64,000 nt of DNA from an uncultured Poribacteria bacterium. Lineage in GTDB: Bacteria; Poribacteria; WGA-4E; WGA-3G. The DNA lies in contig OY282383.1 in assembly GCA_958295855.1 (NCBI GenBank), positions 1,902,481 to 1,966,480 on the forward strand, written 5' to 3'. Both the position numbers and the translations under genes were made by a program. Positions 17,744 through 26,877 of this stretch are shown here, one piece after another (position 1 is the first letter of the stretch; every line of letters starts with the position of its first letter). The notes under the pieces were generated by a model. It did no database searches, had not been told where the DNA came from, and saw only the letters and a list, made by a program, of their open reading frames with translations.

Positions 17744-20521
17744 ATGAACGATTTACAAAAAATTCTGACGACTATCCGCCGTCCATTCCAGCAAGAGGTT
17801 CGCAAAGGATGCCAAGATAACGTTGTCGTTAACGGGCTGGGTGGCTATGTGGCACTTTGGGTGGAACAAGGGAACACCCTCTCCCTCATTCCTGATGAAA
17901 AACAGGTTCTCGACCGGCTTGCTGTGCTCTTTGAAAACTATGCAGGTTTGTCACCGGCAGAACGTCAGCATACCATTCAGGTGGCAACCGAACAGATTGA
18001 GGCTGCGCTCCCCGGAACCTCCGCTAACCAGTCGGCAGATGTAAAGCACAAAAAATCCACCTATACACATTCAAAACAGGTTGAAAAATTGCCACTTTTT
18101 CAAGAAACAGCTGTGCCGCCAAAATCGACACAAGCCTCCGATTCTCGTCGCGCTACGGACAAAAAATCCACCTATACATATTCAAATCAGGTTGAAAAAT
18201 TGCCACTTTTTCAAGAAACATCGGCAATTCAAGAAACACCCCTTCCGTCAAAACCGACATCTGTAGCCGATTCCGGTCGTTCTTCGGGGGAGACGATGTC
18301 ACATCGCACGCACACGCCAAGCAGCACGGATAAGCCTCAGCATGCTGAAGACTCCGGAGCGGCGGACGAAACATCCGTGCCTCTCGGAGATACGCCTGTT
18401 TCAACAGATGTCGAATCGCTTGAATTTCTAAAGAAACCGCTCCAGTATCTCAAAGGGATAGGGCCCCGCCGCGCGGCGAGGTTGGGAACTGAACTGGGTA
18501 TCGAAACGGTGGGTGAACTGTTGGAGTACTACCCGCGCGACTACATCGACAGGTCCAAAACAGTCGAAATTTACAGCGTCGGTAGGGCAATGGATGGCGA
18601 ACCTGAGACGATTCAGGGCAAGGTTGCCAATCACACTGCGCCCCCCACAGCGAAAGGAAAACGCATCGGCAAGGTAGCAATTTACGATGGCACTGGGGTG
18701 GCTGTGTTAGTCAATTTCGGGCGGCGCATTGGGTATATCAAGTCAATACTCCCTGTCGGTACGGAGGTGGTTGTCAGCGGCAAGTTTTCCCGCCGTTACA
18801 ACGAAATCCAGACAACGGATTATGAATTTGAATTGTTTGACGAAGAGAATCTCATTCACACGAAGCGGATTGTCCCGAAATACGCGCTCACGGCGAAACT
18901 CACAGCGAAAATGCTGCGCGCGTGGGTGCGAACCGCACTTGATGAACATGGAGACGAGCTCCCCGAAATTCTACCGCGCCAGATTCGCCAACGCCAACAG
19001 TTGATTGACCGAGGGCAGGCGATTAACGAAATCCACTTTCCGAGCTCAGAGGCACATCGAGAAGCGGCACAAAAACGACTGGCGTTCGATGAATTTTTCT
19101 TACTCAGCCTCGGCATGGAACTGCGAAAGGATGACAGAACTTCGCAAAACGGCATCCCGTTTCAGATTGAGAGGGAGCGGGGAGTGCACAACTCGCTCCT
19201 ACAAGAATTTGTTGGCTCGCTTTCGTTTACGTTGACTCATGCGCAAAAACGGGTTTTTGGCGAAATCCAAGCGGACATGCAGAGCAATCAGGTGATGAAC
19301 CGGCTGATTCAGGGAGATGTGGGCTCCGGGAAAACGGTTGTTGCGGCGATGGCACTGTTGTGTGCAATTCAGAACGGCTACCAAGGCGCGCTGATGGTGC
19401 CGACCGAAATTCTCGCTGAGCAACACTACCACAACCTCTCTGCCTTGTTTACGCCCTTTGACGTGAAGGTTGTACTTCTCAAAAGCGACCTGCCGAAATC
19501 GGAACGGACAGCGGCGTTGACGGCAATAACAGATGGCACAGCCAACCTTATCGTCGGCACGCAAGCGTTGATACAGGAAGGTGTGGATTTTCACAAACTC
19601 GGGCTCGTTATCATTGATGAGCAACACCGGTTCGGTGTGATGCAACGCGCGACACTCCGACACAAGGGGCAGACACCAGATGTCCTCGTCATGACAGCTA
19701 CCCCGATTCCGAGAACGCTCTCCTTGACAATTTACGGAGACCTGAACGTCTCTGTGATTGACGAGATGCCTCCCGGCAGACAGAAGATTGAGACCCGGTG
19801 GGTGAAGGAAAATGACCGGCAGCAGTTGTATGCTAAGCTTGAGCGAGAAGTACGACGCGGAAAGCAGGCGTACATTGTCTATCCACTTGTAGAAGAGTCT
19901 GAAAAACTTGAAGAGCTGAAAGCTGCCACGAACATGGCGGAACACTTCCAGCACGATGTCTTCCCACACCTACGCGTCGGGTTGCTACACGGGCAGATGA
20001 AGGCGGCAGAGAAGCAGGACATCATGTCGCAATTCAACGCACGCCAGATCGACATCCTTGTTGCAACAACGGTGATCGAGGTGGGCATTGATGTGCCAAA
20101 TGCGACGCTGATGGTAATTGAAAATGCGGAGCGGTTCGGCTTAGCACAACTTCACCAATTGCGGGGGCGCGTCGGCAGAGGCAGTGATAAATCCGCGTGT
20201 TACCTTGTCGCAACGCCGAGAACAGATGATGCATACCGACGGATTCAGGTGATGATACGCTCGAACAACGGATTTGACATCGCTGAAGAAGATTTGAACA
20301 TCCGCGGGCCAGGCGAATTCTTCGGCACGCGTCAATCCGGAATCCCCAATTTTAAAATTGCGAATATCATTAGCGGTGTGTCTCTCTTAGAGGCAGCAAA
20401 AAAGGAGGCGGGGCGGTTAGTGAAAGCCGATGCGAAACTGAATGCGCCTGAGCATCAATTGCTGAAGCGGATGTTACAGACGCATTGGAAAGGGCATCTG
20501 GAGATAGCATCTATAGGTTAG
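17744..20521 (+). CDS. recG: ATP-dependent DNA helicase RecG
   Basis: Branch-migration helicase that remodels stalled forks and Holliday junctions. From about residue 228 it is canonical: PLQYLKGIGPRRAARLG wedge start, OB fold, Walker A GDVGSGKTVVAAMAL (about 524), DEQHRFGV (about 624), TATPIPRTLS, then the second RecA-like domain with LRGRVGRGSDKSACYL and the TRG-type GPGEFFGTRQSG. The protein is 925 residues against about 700-820 usually. The extra N-terminus is low-complexity and holds a near-exact duplication, KKSTYTHSKQVEKLPLFQET and KKSTYTYSNQVEKLPLFQET. The start at 17744 is the first ATG in frame; no strong ribosome site is seen, so a later start is not excluded. Confidence 0.95.
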   Translation: MNDLQKILTTIRRPFQQEVRKGCQDNVVVNGLGGYVALWVEQGNTLSLIPDEKQVLDRLAVLFENYAGLSPAERQHTIQVATEQIEAALPGTSANQSADVKHKKSTYTHSKQVEKLPLFQETAVPPKSTQASDSRRATDKKSTYTYSNQVEKLPLFQETSAIQETPLPSKPTSVADSGRSSGETMSHRTHTPSSTDKPQHAEDSGAADETSVPLGDTPVSTDVESLEFLKKPLQYLKGIGPRRAARLGTELGIETVGELLEYYPRDYIDRSKTVEIYSVGRAMDGEPETIQGKVANHTAPPTAKGKRIGKVAIYDGTGVAVLVNFGRRIGYIKSILPVGTEVVVSGKFSRRYNEIQTTDYEFELFDEENLIHTKRIVPKYALTAKLTAKMLRAWVRTALDEHGDELPEILPRQIRQRQQLIDRGQAINEIHFPSSEAHREAAQKRLAFDEFFLLSLGMELRKDDRTSQNGIPFQIERERGVHNSLLQEFVGSLSFTLTHAQKRVFGEIQADMQSNQVMNRLIQGDVGSGKTVVAAMALLCAIQNGYQGALMVPTEILAEQHYHNLSALFTPFDVKVVLLKSDLPKSERTAALTAITDGTANLIVGTQALIQEGVDFHKLGLVIIDEQHRFGVMQRATLRHKGQTPDVLVMTATPIPRTLSLTIYGDLNVSVIDEMPPGRQKIETRWVKENDRQQLYAKLEREVRRGKQAYIVYPLVEESEKLEELKAATNMAEHFQHDVFPHLRVGLLHGQMKAAEKQDIMSQFNARQIDILVATTVIEVGIDVPNATLMVIENAERFGLAQLHQLRGRVGRGSDKSACYLVATPRTDDAYRRIQVMIRSNNGFDIAEEDLNIRGPGEFFGTRQSGIPNFKIANIISGVSLLEAAKKEAGRLVKADAKLNAPEHQLLKRMLQTHWKGHLEIASIG
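18047..18221 (+). repeat. Direct duplication in the RecG N-terminal extension
   Basis: About 62 bases (ACAAAAAATCCACCTATACA onwards) occur twice, about 108 bases apart, in frame. The duplication lengthens the linker before the helicase wedge domain. Confidence 0.85.
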
Positions 20522-20551
20522 TTAAGAGAGCTTGCGTAAGTCCGAACAATT

Positions 20552-21520
20552 TCACACAGATGCAGTTATCAGACGGTACAGCTGCGGCACAGTCACGGAA
20601 AAATCGCCAGAGATGTGGTAGCTCTCGCCACCATCCTTGACGGTGCGGATGAGGATTGTCTTTTTGGGCCGGTGATAGTAGTGAGCATCGGTAGGCTTTC
20701 CCTCTTCTTGGAAATCGTCAAAATAGATCAGATCGAAGTTAGCAGTCGTAAAATGCCGAATCTCTTCTTCCCGCTGCGTTGCAATGTTGCGCGCCATAGA
20801 GAGGCTTTTGAGGTAGACCTCGGGCCCCATCACAGCGGAACCTAAATTGAGAAAAACACCGCCTTCCAATTGAGAAATACTGTGAGCAAAACGGAGAAAA
20901 TCCTCGCCCGTGCTCCAACCGATAGCGGCGTAATCGGCAGCAGGGTGCTGGTCGGTAATGTCATAGCCGATGCCTTTGTGAACGGTGATTGGCACGCTGA
21001 GCCGATACGCTGCGGCAAACATGCTCACGTCGCGATGCGGAAAAGGGATGCCTTCTTCTCCTTCCTGAATTAATCTGCCCACCGCTTCCCCAAAACCGAG
21101 TTTATCTTGGTAACCCCGAACAATCGCCTCGTTCAGATACCGCCCGGTTTCCTCCCAGTTGCCGAACTTGCCATCCCAGATGTAGTCTTCTACATCTTCA
21201 AGCGTTGCGCCGATGTGTGCGAGTTCAAAATCGTGGATGGCACACGCACCGTTGGTGGCAACATGTGTGATAATACCGCGTTCCATCAGGTCGATGATGA
21301 ATCGGGAGTTGCCGCGCCGCATCACGTGTGCCCCCATCATCCAGATTACCTGCCTGTGCTCGCGATGTGCCTCAACAATCCGATCTGCAACAATGCGGAG
21401 ATGAGGATTGTCGGAGAGGGGCATCGCTGCGTCTAACGAATAGACATCTGCCACCGTCATCTTATGCTGGCGTTCAGAAAGGGGAAGGATTTTGAGTTGC
21501 GTGCGATTCAGTTGGTGCAT
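20552..21520 (-). CDS. Conserved protein, possibly deoxyhypusine synthase-like
   Basis: 322 residues, cytoplasmic, no membrane segment. Notable segments: VIWMMGAHVMRRGNSRFIID, THVATNGACAIHDFELAHIG, WEETGRYLNEAI, ITVHKGIGYDITDQHPAADY and VFLNLGSAVMGPEVYLKSLS. The Gly/Asn/Asp-rich strand ends suggest a Rossmann-like NAD-binding fold. I recall similar bacterial proteins grouped with deoxyhypusine/homospermidine synthases, but bacteria lack the normal eIF5A substrate, so the function is open. The start at 21520 has AAGGA 4-5 bases upstream; a frame open to 21658 would run through a family D repeat and is not favoured. Convergent with recG. Confidence 0.5.
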   Translation of the reverse strand: MHQLNRTQLKILPLSERQHKMTVADVYSLDAAMPLSDNPHLRIVADRIVEAHREHRQVIWMMGAHVMRRGNSRFIIDLMERGIITHVATNGACAIHDFELAHIGATLEDVEDYIWDGKFGNWEETGRYLNEAIVRGYQDKLGFGEAVGRLIQEGEEGIPFPHRDVSMFAAAYRLSVPITVHKGIGYDITDQHPAADYAAIGWSTGEDFLRFAHSISQLEGGVFLNLGSAVMGPEVYLKSLSMARNIATQREEEIRHFTTANFDLIYFDDFQEEGKPTDAHYYHRPKKTILIRTVKDGGESYHISGDFSVTVPQLYRLITASV

Positions 21521-21602
21521 CAGTTCCTTGAGAATCTTGCGTGAAATAAGGCGTGCTAGCGATATTGCACGCTGCTGGAGTGGGGCGAGAAAGCCGGGCT
21601 GT

Positions 21603-21623
21603 GACAGGGCACCATCCTTACAA
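21603..21623. repeat. Dispersed repeat family D copy
   Basis: GACAGGGCACCATCCTTACA A, upstream of the deoxyhypusine-synthase-like gene. The counterpart at 26121-26141 lies inside comF. Confidence 0.7.
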
Positions 21624-21692
21624 TTCGAACGCATTTGGACCGAATATGCAAGCGGCACGCGCTTCGCCCTTATAATTTAAACGCTTATGGTG

Positions 21693-24600
21693 CTACTCGG
21701 CAAACTTGGCAGAAACAATTTTTGACACACCTGCCTGCTCCATCGTTACACCATACATGACATCTGCGATTTCCATGGTGCGCCGGTTGTGCGTGATAAT
21801 CACGAACTGCGTATTCTCGGCATAGGCACGGATAAGATTCGTGAAGCGGAGCACATTTGCCTCATCAAGCGCGGCATCCACTTCGTCAAGCACACAGAAG
21901 GGACTCGGCTTGATTTTGAAGACAGCAAATAGGAGCCCAATTGCAACGAGGGAACGTTCGCCCCCGGAAAGTTGGGTAATGCTTTGTGGGCGTTTGCCCG
22001 GCGGCCGGGCAATGATCTCGATGCCCGATTCAAGCACATCGGATTCGTCGGTTAATAGCAACTCCGTTTCGCCACCGCCGAAGAGCTGGACAAAAATCTC
22101 TTGAAAGTTCGTCTGCACCTGCTCAAACGTTTTTAGAAACACATCCCGCGATGTCTGATTAATTTTCTGTATCGCCTGATAGGTGGATTGAATGGACTTT
22201 TGGACATCGGCGCGCTGGAAAACTAGAAAATCGTAGCGTTTCTTATGCGCCGCGTGTGCTTCAATCGCTTTGAGATTTACTGCGCCCATCGCCGACAATT
22301 CTGCCTTCAACTTTTCAATGTTATCCATCAGATCTATGTCGTTCATGGTTGAAGCATTAGAATCACTTATCTCTCCTACGGTGTCGGGGCTGGAAACCCC
22401 TCCTACGGAGGCCATCTGAACGGCATCGATCGAAACTTGGTATTTATCGAGGATGCGTGTTGAGATGGATTTTATCTGCATCTCAAGTTGTGTGGTTGTG
22501 ACTTCGAGTTGATGGCGCATGCGGTTGTGTTTCTCAAACTGCCTTCGGGTGGCGCGCATCTGCTTCTGAAGCGTCGTTATCTCCTCAAGGCGTGTCTCGC
22601 GTTCTTCAGTGCGCTCCTCAAGTTCCGCTTCCGCCTCTGCTCGATCTCCCTCAATTCGGAGGAATTCACGCTGTGCCGCTGCAATCTGGTCGCCGAGGCC
22701 GAGTTTGGTTTGTTCATCGGAGTCAATAATCGCTTGTTGTTCTTCCATATTCTGGGCTGTGCGCAGTTGGGTTTCCTCAAGCGTTTGAATCTCAGAAGTT
22801 AAGCCTTGCAATTTCTGACGTTGGCCTGCCAAGAAGACTTCCATCTCCTGACATCCGCCGGCGACTTCATCATGTTTGCGGCTTTCACTCTGAATCTGCT
22901 CGGACATCCGTTGCATCCACCGTTTGGTGATCGTGCATTTTTTGGTGAACTCCTCAATTTCAGTTTCAAGTGCTAGCTGCTCTTCGCGTGAGATTTTTAC
23001 TGTTTCGCTGAGTTCCCTGTTTTCAACCTCAACTTCAGCGAGCTCACCTTCGAGGCGTGTAACGTTGCGGTTCGCCTGCTCCATGTCTTTCGTTAAGGCC
23101 GTTTTTTCAATCCGCTTATCTTGCCACTGCGCGGTGAGTTTCTGTCGAGTCTGTTGCAAGGTAGCAATCGCCGCGGCGTACGCTTTGCGCTTTGCATCCT
23201 TTTCATTGGTAACCTGTGTCAACTCCCCGATTTTGCTTTCAAGCACTTCAAGTTCACGTGCGCGACTGAGCAGACCGCCCTTCTTCTGATTGGTATGGCC
23301 GCCGGTGATAGCCCCAGAGGTGTTAATGACTTCACCGTCTAGCGTAACCAAACGTGCGGTTGGGCGGAATCGGCGAGTCAATGCAACTGCGGCATCCAAA
23401 TCTTCAATAACGAGTGTATTGCCCAATAGCTGTTGAATCGCGGGCTCATATTTGCTGTCGTAATCCAACAATTCTTCTGCGAGGCCGATAACACCTGGTT
23501 CGTCCAGAAGTGTGTCATCAGAAAACCTTCTCCCTCGCAAAATGTCCAATGGCAGAAATGTCACCCGGCCTGCGCGATGCTTTTTAAGGAAAGCAATGCC
23601 GGCTTCCGCATCTTCCGCCGTTTCAGTGACGACATTTTGGATGGCACTACCGAGGGCAACCTCTATGGCGACTTCGTACTCGGTATCCGTGCTCAGCAGT
23701 TCCGCAACAACGCCACAAATCCCGTGAAACTGCTCTGGGTAGTGGGTTTTTGCTTGCATAATTGCGCGCACACCTGTGTAGTACCCCTCATAAGCGGATT
23801 GTAAATCCTGCAACGATTTAAACCGTGAGACGCTACTCCCTAGCGTATCTTGTAACCCGCGCATTTCGGACTCAACTTTGCGGAGCCCTTCCTGATTTTC
23901 GCGAAGCGTGGCTTCTGTCTCATTTTTCTCCGCTTCAATTTGAATCAGTTCAGCCTTCAGTTGTACTTCATCGCGCTGTACTTCAGCGTAAGCGTCAGTG
24001 GCTGCCTGGAGTTCAGTTTTCAAAGCATCCGAATTTTCCTGGAGGCGGTTAAGATTGGTTTCCGTGTTCGTCACCTTGTGTTCAATTGACAAGCGTTTGT
24101 TCTCACGTTGCGTGAGCTCGGCTGTGGTTTCCTGCAAAACAGTCTCTGCATCTTGCACAGACTCCTTCGCCGAGGTGATGCGTGTGGCTAATTGCGTCAA
24201 GAGTTGTTGGCGTGCTGTCAAGCGGCTCTCTTCTATCTTGAAGGAGGATTCAAGTTTTTTCTGTTCTTGGGTTCGCTCCCGTTTCTGTGTTAGAAGGCTT
24301 GCATGCTGTACCTTTAAGGAGTCGAGGGTTTGGAGTGCTCTGTGGCGTTGCTGTTGGATGTTCAGCTGGCGTTCTTTGTGCAGCACTATCTGACGTTCAA
24401 TTTTCTCAATCTGTTCTGAAATCCCGCGCAGTGTCTCTTGTCCATCGCGGATTGCAGCATCCAGTTCGGAACGGTGCCTGTTTGCGGTTTCAATCCGTTC
24501 TTCCGCGCCATGCAACTGTTGATTTGCTTCAGCCACGCTGTTCAGCACCGTATCTAAGTTGCTTTGGGTTTCGCGATAATCCCTTGCAAGCTTCTCGTAT

Positions 24601-25298
24601 TCCCGATAAGCGAGGCTCAGTTCTAATTGCTGGAGTTGTTCCTGGAGCGATTGATAGTGCTCAGCTTGTTCAGCTTGGGCTTTCAGTGATTCAGTTTCGC
24701 GCTGTAGTTCCTGAATTACATCGTTGATGCGGAGCAGGTTCTGCTCAGTTTCTTCCAGTTTGCGGAGTGCAGTCTTCTTGCGGTGTTTGTACTTCGTGAT
24801 ACCCGCGACCTCGTCGAATAGGAAGCGTCGTTCCTCCGGGCGAACGTTGAGGATGAGATCGATTTTGCTCTGTTCCATCATAGAGTAAGCATCAACGCCG
24901 ACCCCGGTATCCATAAAGAGTTCGCTGATGTCGCGCAGGCGGCAGGCGGTCTGGTTAATAAGGTAACTGCTTTCCCCTTGGCGAGTGAGTTGTCTCTGAA
25001 CTTCTACTTCAGGCGAACCGATGGTGAGGGCCTCGGAGATGTTTGAAAAGGAGAGGGCGACAGCAGCTTTCTGCGCTGGACTGAAATTGGCACCACCGTT
25101 GAAAAGCAGTTCGCGCATATTGGTACACCGAAGTGTGCGGCTGCTTTGTTCACCAAGCACCCACCGAATTGCATCGGAGACATTGCTCTTTCCACAACCG
25201 TTGGGGCCGACAATCGTCGTAATCCCAGGCTCCAATATCAATTTAACCTCTTCGGCGAAACTCTTGAATCCGCTGATTTTGATGCTGTTTAAGTGCAA
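21693..25298 (-). CDS. smc: Chromosome partition protein SMC
   Basis: Chromosome-organising ATPase forming V-shaped dimers with ScpA/ScpB. Walker A GPNGCGKSNVSDAIRWVLGE near residue 31, long coiled coils, a hinge around AYEGYYTGVRAIM, ABC signature LSGGERSLVAIGL and Walker B FCVLDEVDAALDEAN. The start is taken as TTG at 25298: GGAGG lies about 6-8 bases upstream, and MHLNSIKISGFKSF then matches the usual SMC N-terminus. A TTG six codons earlier is possible. Residues about 964-976 (VGGVSSPDTVGEI) come from a palindromic repeat at 22373-22407, apparently inserted in the second coiled coil just before the conserved MGAVNLKAIEAH. Length 1,201 is otherwise normal. Confidence 0.95.
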   Translation of the reverse strand: MHLNSIKISGFKSFAEEVKLILEPGITTIVGPNGCGKSNVSDAIRWVLGEQSSRTLRCTNMRELLFNGGANFSPAQKAAVALSFSNISEALTIGSPEVEVQRQLTRQGESSYLINQTACRLRDISELFMDTGVGVDAYSMMEQSKIDLILNVRPEERRFLFDEVAGITKYKHRKKTALRKLEETEQNLLRINDVIQELQRETESLKAQAEQAEHYQSLQEQLQQLELSLAYREYEKLARDYRETQSNLDTVLNSVAEANQQLHGAEERIETANRHRSELDAAIRDGQETLRGISEQIEKIERQIVLHKERQLNIQQQRHRALQTLDSLKVQHASLLTQKRERTQEQKKLESSFKIEESRLTARQQLLTQLATRITSAKESVQDAETVLQETTAELTQRENKRLSIEHKVTNTETNLNRLQENSDALKTELQAATDAYAEVQRDEVQLKAELIQIEAEKNETEATLRENQEGLRKVESEMRGLQDTLGSSVSRFKSLQDLQSAYEGYYTGVRAIMQAKTHYPEQFHGICGVVAELLSTDTEYEVAIEVALGSAIQNVVTETAEDAEAGIAFLKKHRAGRVTFLPLDILRGRRFSDDTLLDEPGVIGLAEELLDYDSKYEPAIQQLLGNTLVIEDLDAAVALTRRFRPTARLVTLDGEVINTSGAITGGHTNQKKGGLLSRARELEVLESKIGELTQVTNEKDAKRKAYAAAIATLQQTRQKLTAQWQDKRIEKTALTKDMEQANRNVTRLEGELAEVEVENRELSETVKISREEQLALETEIEEFTKKCTITKRWMQRMSEQIQSESRKHDEVAGGCQEMEVFLAGQRQKLQGLTSEIQTLEETQLRTAQNMEEQQAIIDSDEQTKLGLGDQIAAAQREFLRIEGDRAEAEAELEERTEERETRLEEITTLQKQMRATRRQFEKHNRMRHQLEVTTTQLEMQIKSISTRILDKYQVSIDAVQMASVGGVSSPDTVGEISDSNASTMNDIDLMDNIEKLKAELSAMGAVNLKAIEAHAAHKKRYDFLVFQRADVQKSIQSTYQAIQKINQTSRDVFLKTFEQVQTNFQEIFVQLFGGGETELLLTDESDVLESGIEIIARPPGKRPQSITQLSGGERSLVAIGLLFAVFKIKPSPFCVLDEVDAALDEANVLRFTNLIRAYAENTQFVIITHNRRTMEIADVMYGVTMEQAGVSKIVSAKFAE
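22373..22407. repeat. Dispersed palindrome (family C type) inside smc
   Basis: CTCCTACGGTGTCGGGGCTG GAAACCCCTCCTACG, with CTCCTACG repeated at both ends and a GGGGcTggAAACCCC stem. It is translated in frame within SMC. Confidence 0.75.
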
Positions 25299-25540
25299 AG
25301 GTAAACCTCCGTCCAAGTTGTGAGTGGCTAGCGAACAACTTTCTTATTTCTTACATTTGCAATGGGTTTTACTGTGGTGTTAACCATTCGCGTACTTAAC
25401 CTTATTGTTTATACGCAAAATGGTGGAAACGGTTTCATTTAAGGGTTCGTGCTATTTCGTTTTCAGTTCTTCGGCAGATTTCTGGTTACAACCAAGGGCA
25501 TTGTCCCGAGCCAGCTCGGGGGGAAACTGAATGGCTCTGT
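25299..25540. other. Gap between comF and smc
   Basis: No gene is seen in these 242 bases. The palindrome CCCGAGCCAGCTCGGG at 25506-25521 could act as a terminator or be another dispersed hairpin. Confidence 0.5.
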
Positions 25541-26347
25541 TTAAGGGTTTAAAGTTCTCGCCAATGCCAGTACATCAATTTCGGCCGGATCGGCGTTCCA
25601 TAATACCTTTACCGCTTCACGAATGGTAGCCCCCGTAGTGAAAACGTCGTCAATGAGCAGGAGGCGTTTGTCCCGGATAGCTTCTTCGCCCCGGAGTTCA
25701 AAAGCCCCAATAATGTTTGTCTGGCGCGCTTCTCTATCCAAGCTGCTCTGGGGCGACGTATTCAGATGTCGAACTAGGACATCCGTAACAACCGGCACAC
25801 TTGCGGCTTTGGCAATTCCGTTGGCAAGGAGTGTCGCTTGGTTAAAGCCCCGTTCCCGCAAACGCTTTTTATGAATCGGCACCGGTAGAATGAAGTCGTA
25901 CGCCGCAACGTTACAGTCAGCGGGAATATGTGCTGTTATTAGTTGAATGAGGGGTTTCGCAAGCACGTTTCTCTTCTGAAATTTAAAGAGGCGTATTGCC
26001 TCTTGGAGTGCTGCTTCATAAAAAGCAATTGTCCGAAGTTTTCCGTACCGTGGCGGATTGCTGGCACATTCATCGCAGACACTCTCATGTGTGTCGGAGC
26101 GGTTTCCACAGGCAGGTGGAGACAGGGCTCCGCCCTTACAAATCCTGATGCTTGGCGTGCCGCATATATCACACCAGGGGGGTTCAACAAACCGGATCGC
26201 CTGCCAGCATGCATCGCATATATAAGGTACGGCCTCGAGCCCGAGGCTCACGCTGCAGACTCTACACTGTGCAGGATAGAGAAACGTGACTGCTGTTTCA
26301 GCTGCCTGTTGCAGCAGTGCTTGAAAGAATTGCGCGTGTAACCCCAT
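25541..26347 (-). CDS. comF: ComF family amidophosphoribosyltransferase-like protein
   Basis: Phosphoribosyltransferase-fold protein linked in other bacteria to DNA uptake; the biochemical role is unsettled. An N-terminal zinc-finger region carries Cys pairs (CRVC, CDAC, CDIC, CDEC), then a PRTase domain with LPVPIHKKRLRERGFNQATL and the PRPP loop LLLIDDVFTTGAT. 268 residues against about 220-250 usually. The excess includes residues 69-90 (CKGGALSPPACGNRSDTHES), overlying a family D repeat inside the zinc region. The ATG at 26347 has AAGGTGA about 9 bases upstream, and a consensus promoter lies at 26383-26411. Confidence 0.85.
   Translation of the reverse strand: MGLHAQFFQALLQQAAETAVTFLYPAQCRVCSVSLGLEAVPYICDACWQAIRFVEPPWCDICGTPSIRICKGGALSPPACGNRSDTHESVCDECASNPPRYGKLRTIAFYEAALQEAIRLFKFQKRNVLAKPLIQLITAHIPADCNVAAYDFILPVPIHKKRLRERGFNQATLLANGIAKAASVPVVTDVLVRHLNTSPQSSLDREARQTNIIGAFELRGEEAIRDKRLLLIDDVFTTGATIREAVKVLWNADPAEIDVLALARTLNP
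26121..26141. repeat. Dispersed repeat family D copy inside comF
   Basis: GACAGGGCTCCGCCCTTACA A, with the hairpin GGGCtcCGCCC. Translated in frame between CDIC and CDEC of the zinc region. Confidence 0.7.
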
Positions 26348-26382
26348 TTGGATGTCACCTTTTACAAAAAGTGTGATATAAT

Positions 26383-26411
26383 ATTTTACCACAAGCAATG
26401 TTTAATGTCAA
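26383..26411 (-). promoter_or_regulatory. Sigma-70-type promoter of comF
   Basis: On the minus strand TTGACA (26411-26406), 17-base spacer, TAAAAT (26388-26383), about 36 bases before the start codon. Confidence 0.75.
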
Positions 26412-26427
26412 GGCAAAGGAGAACGAA

Positions 26428-26616
26428 ATGGAAAAACCGATAGTATTTTACGCGCTGTGCTTTGATTTTCGCGGTTTTGGGGACAGTGAGGGCGCTTTTT
26501 CAGAGATGACAATTGGCGGTGAGATTTCCGGTGCCATCAAGTCAATTGATTCACGGTAGGGGCGATGAAGTGGTGCCTGTCTCTCATGGCAAGCGTTACT
26601 ACGAGATGATGCACAT
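26428..26616 (+). pseudogene. Remnant of an alpha/beta-hydrolase gene
   Basis: Starts with a ribosome site (AAAGGAGAACGAA) and ATG at 26428. It reads FDFRGFGDSEGAFSEMTIGG, a typical alpha/beta-hydrolase segment, and stops at a TAG at 26557. In another frame IHGRGDEVVPVSHGKRYYEM follows directly, matching the C-terminal Asp-containing strand of the same fold. The catalytic serine elbow and most of the protein are gone, so this is a deletion-derived relic. The rest of the gap to 26877 holds a family C repeat and no gene. Confidence 0.7.
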
Positions 26617-26669
26617 ACAACCTCTATTCAGGCAAAATTACTGGGACTCCAGGGGGACAGCCCACTCTG

Positions 26670-26693
26670 GTAGGCGAGGTTTCCTAACCGCGC
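26670..26693. repeat. Dispersed repeat family C copy
   Basis: GTAGGCGAGGTTTCCTAACC GCGC, in the gap after the hydrolase remnant. Confidence 0.8.
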
Positions 26694-26877
26694 TTGACGC
26701 ACATACTACGGTAGGGCAGAGGCGGGGAAATCCCACCCCTACTTAGCACTTATCGGCAGATGCCGTTTTTAACAGATGTCTTTACTTTTATTTAACAAAC
26801 GTGAAAATACCCAAAATCCGCCGATTTCCGCTGAAAATGCCCAATTTTGGTGGGGTTTTAGACACATTCGGCTATAT

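Noticed and set aside
19160..19205. Possible family B repeat in RecG (GTGCACAACTCGCTCCTACA)
   Set aside because: Only the CTCGCTCCTAC part matches and the surrounding RecG sequence is not clearly longer than in relatives.
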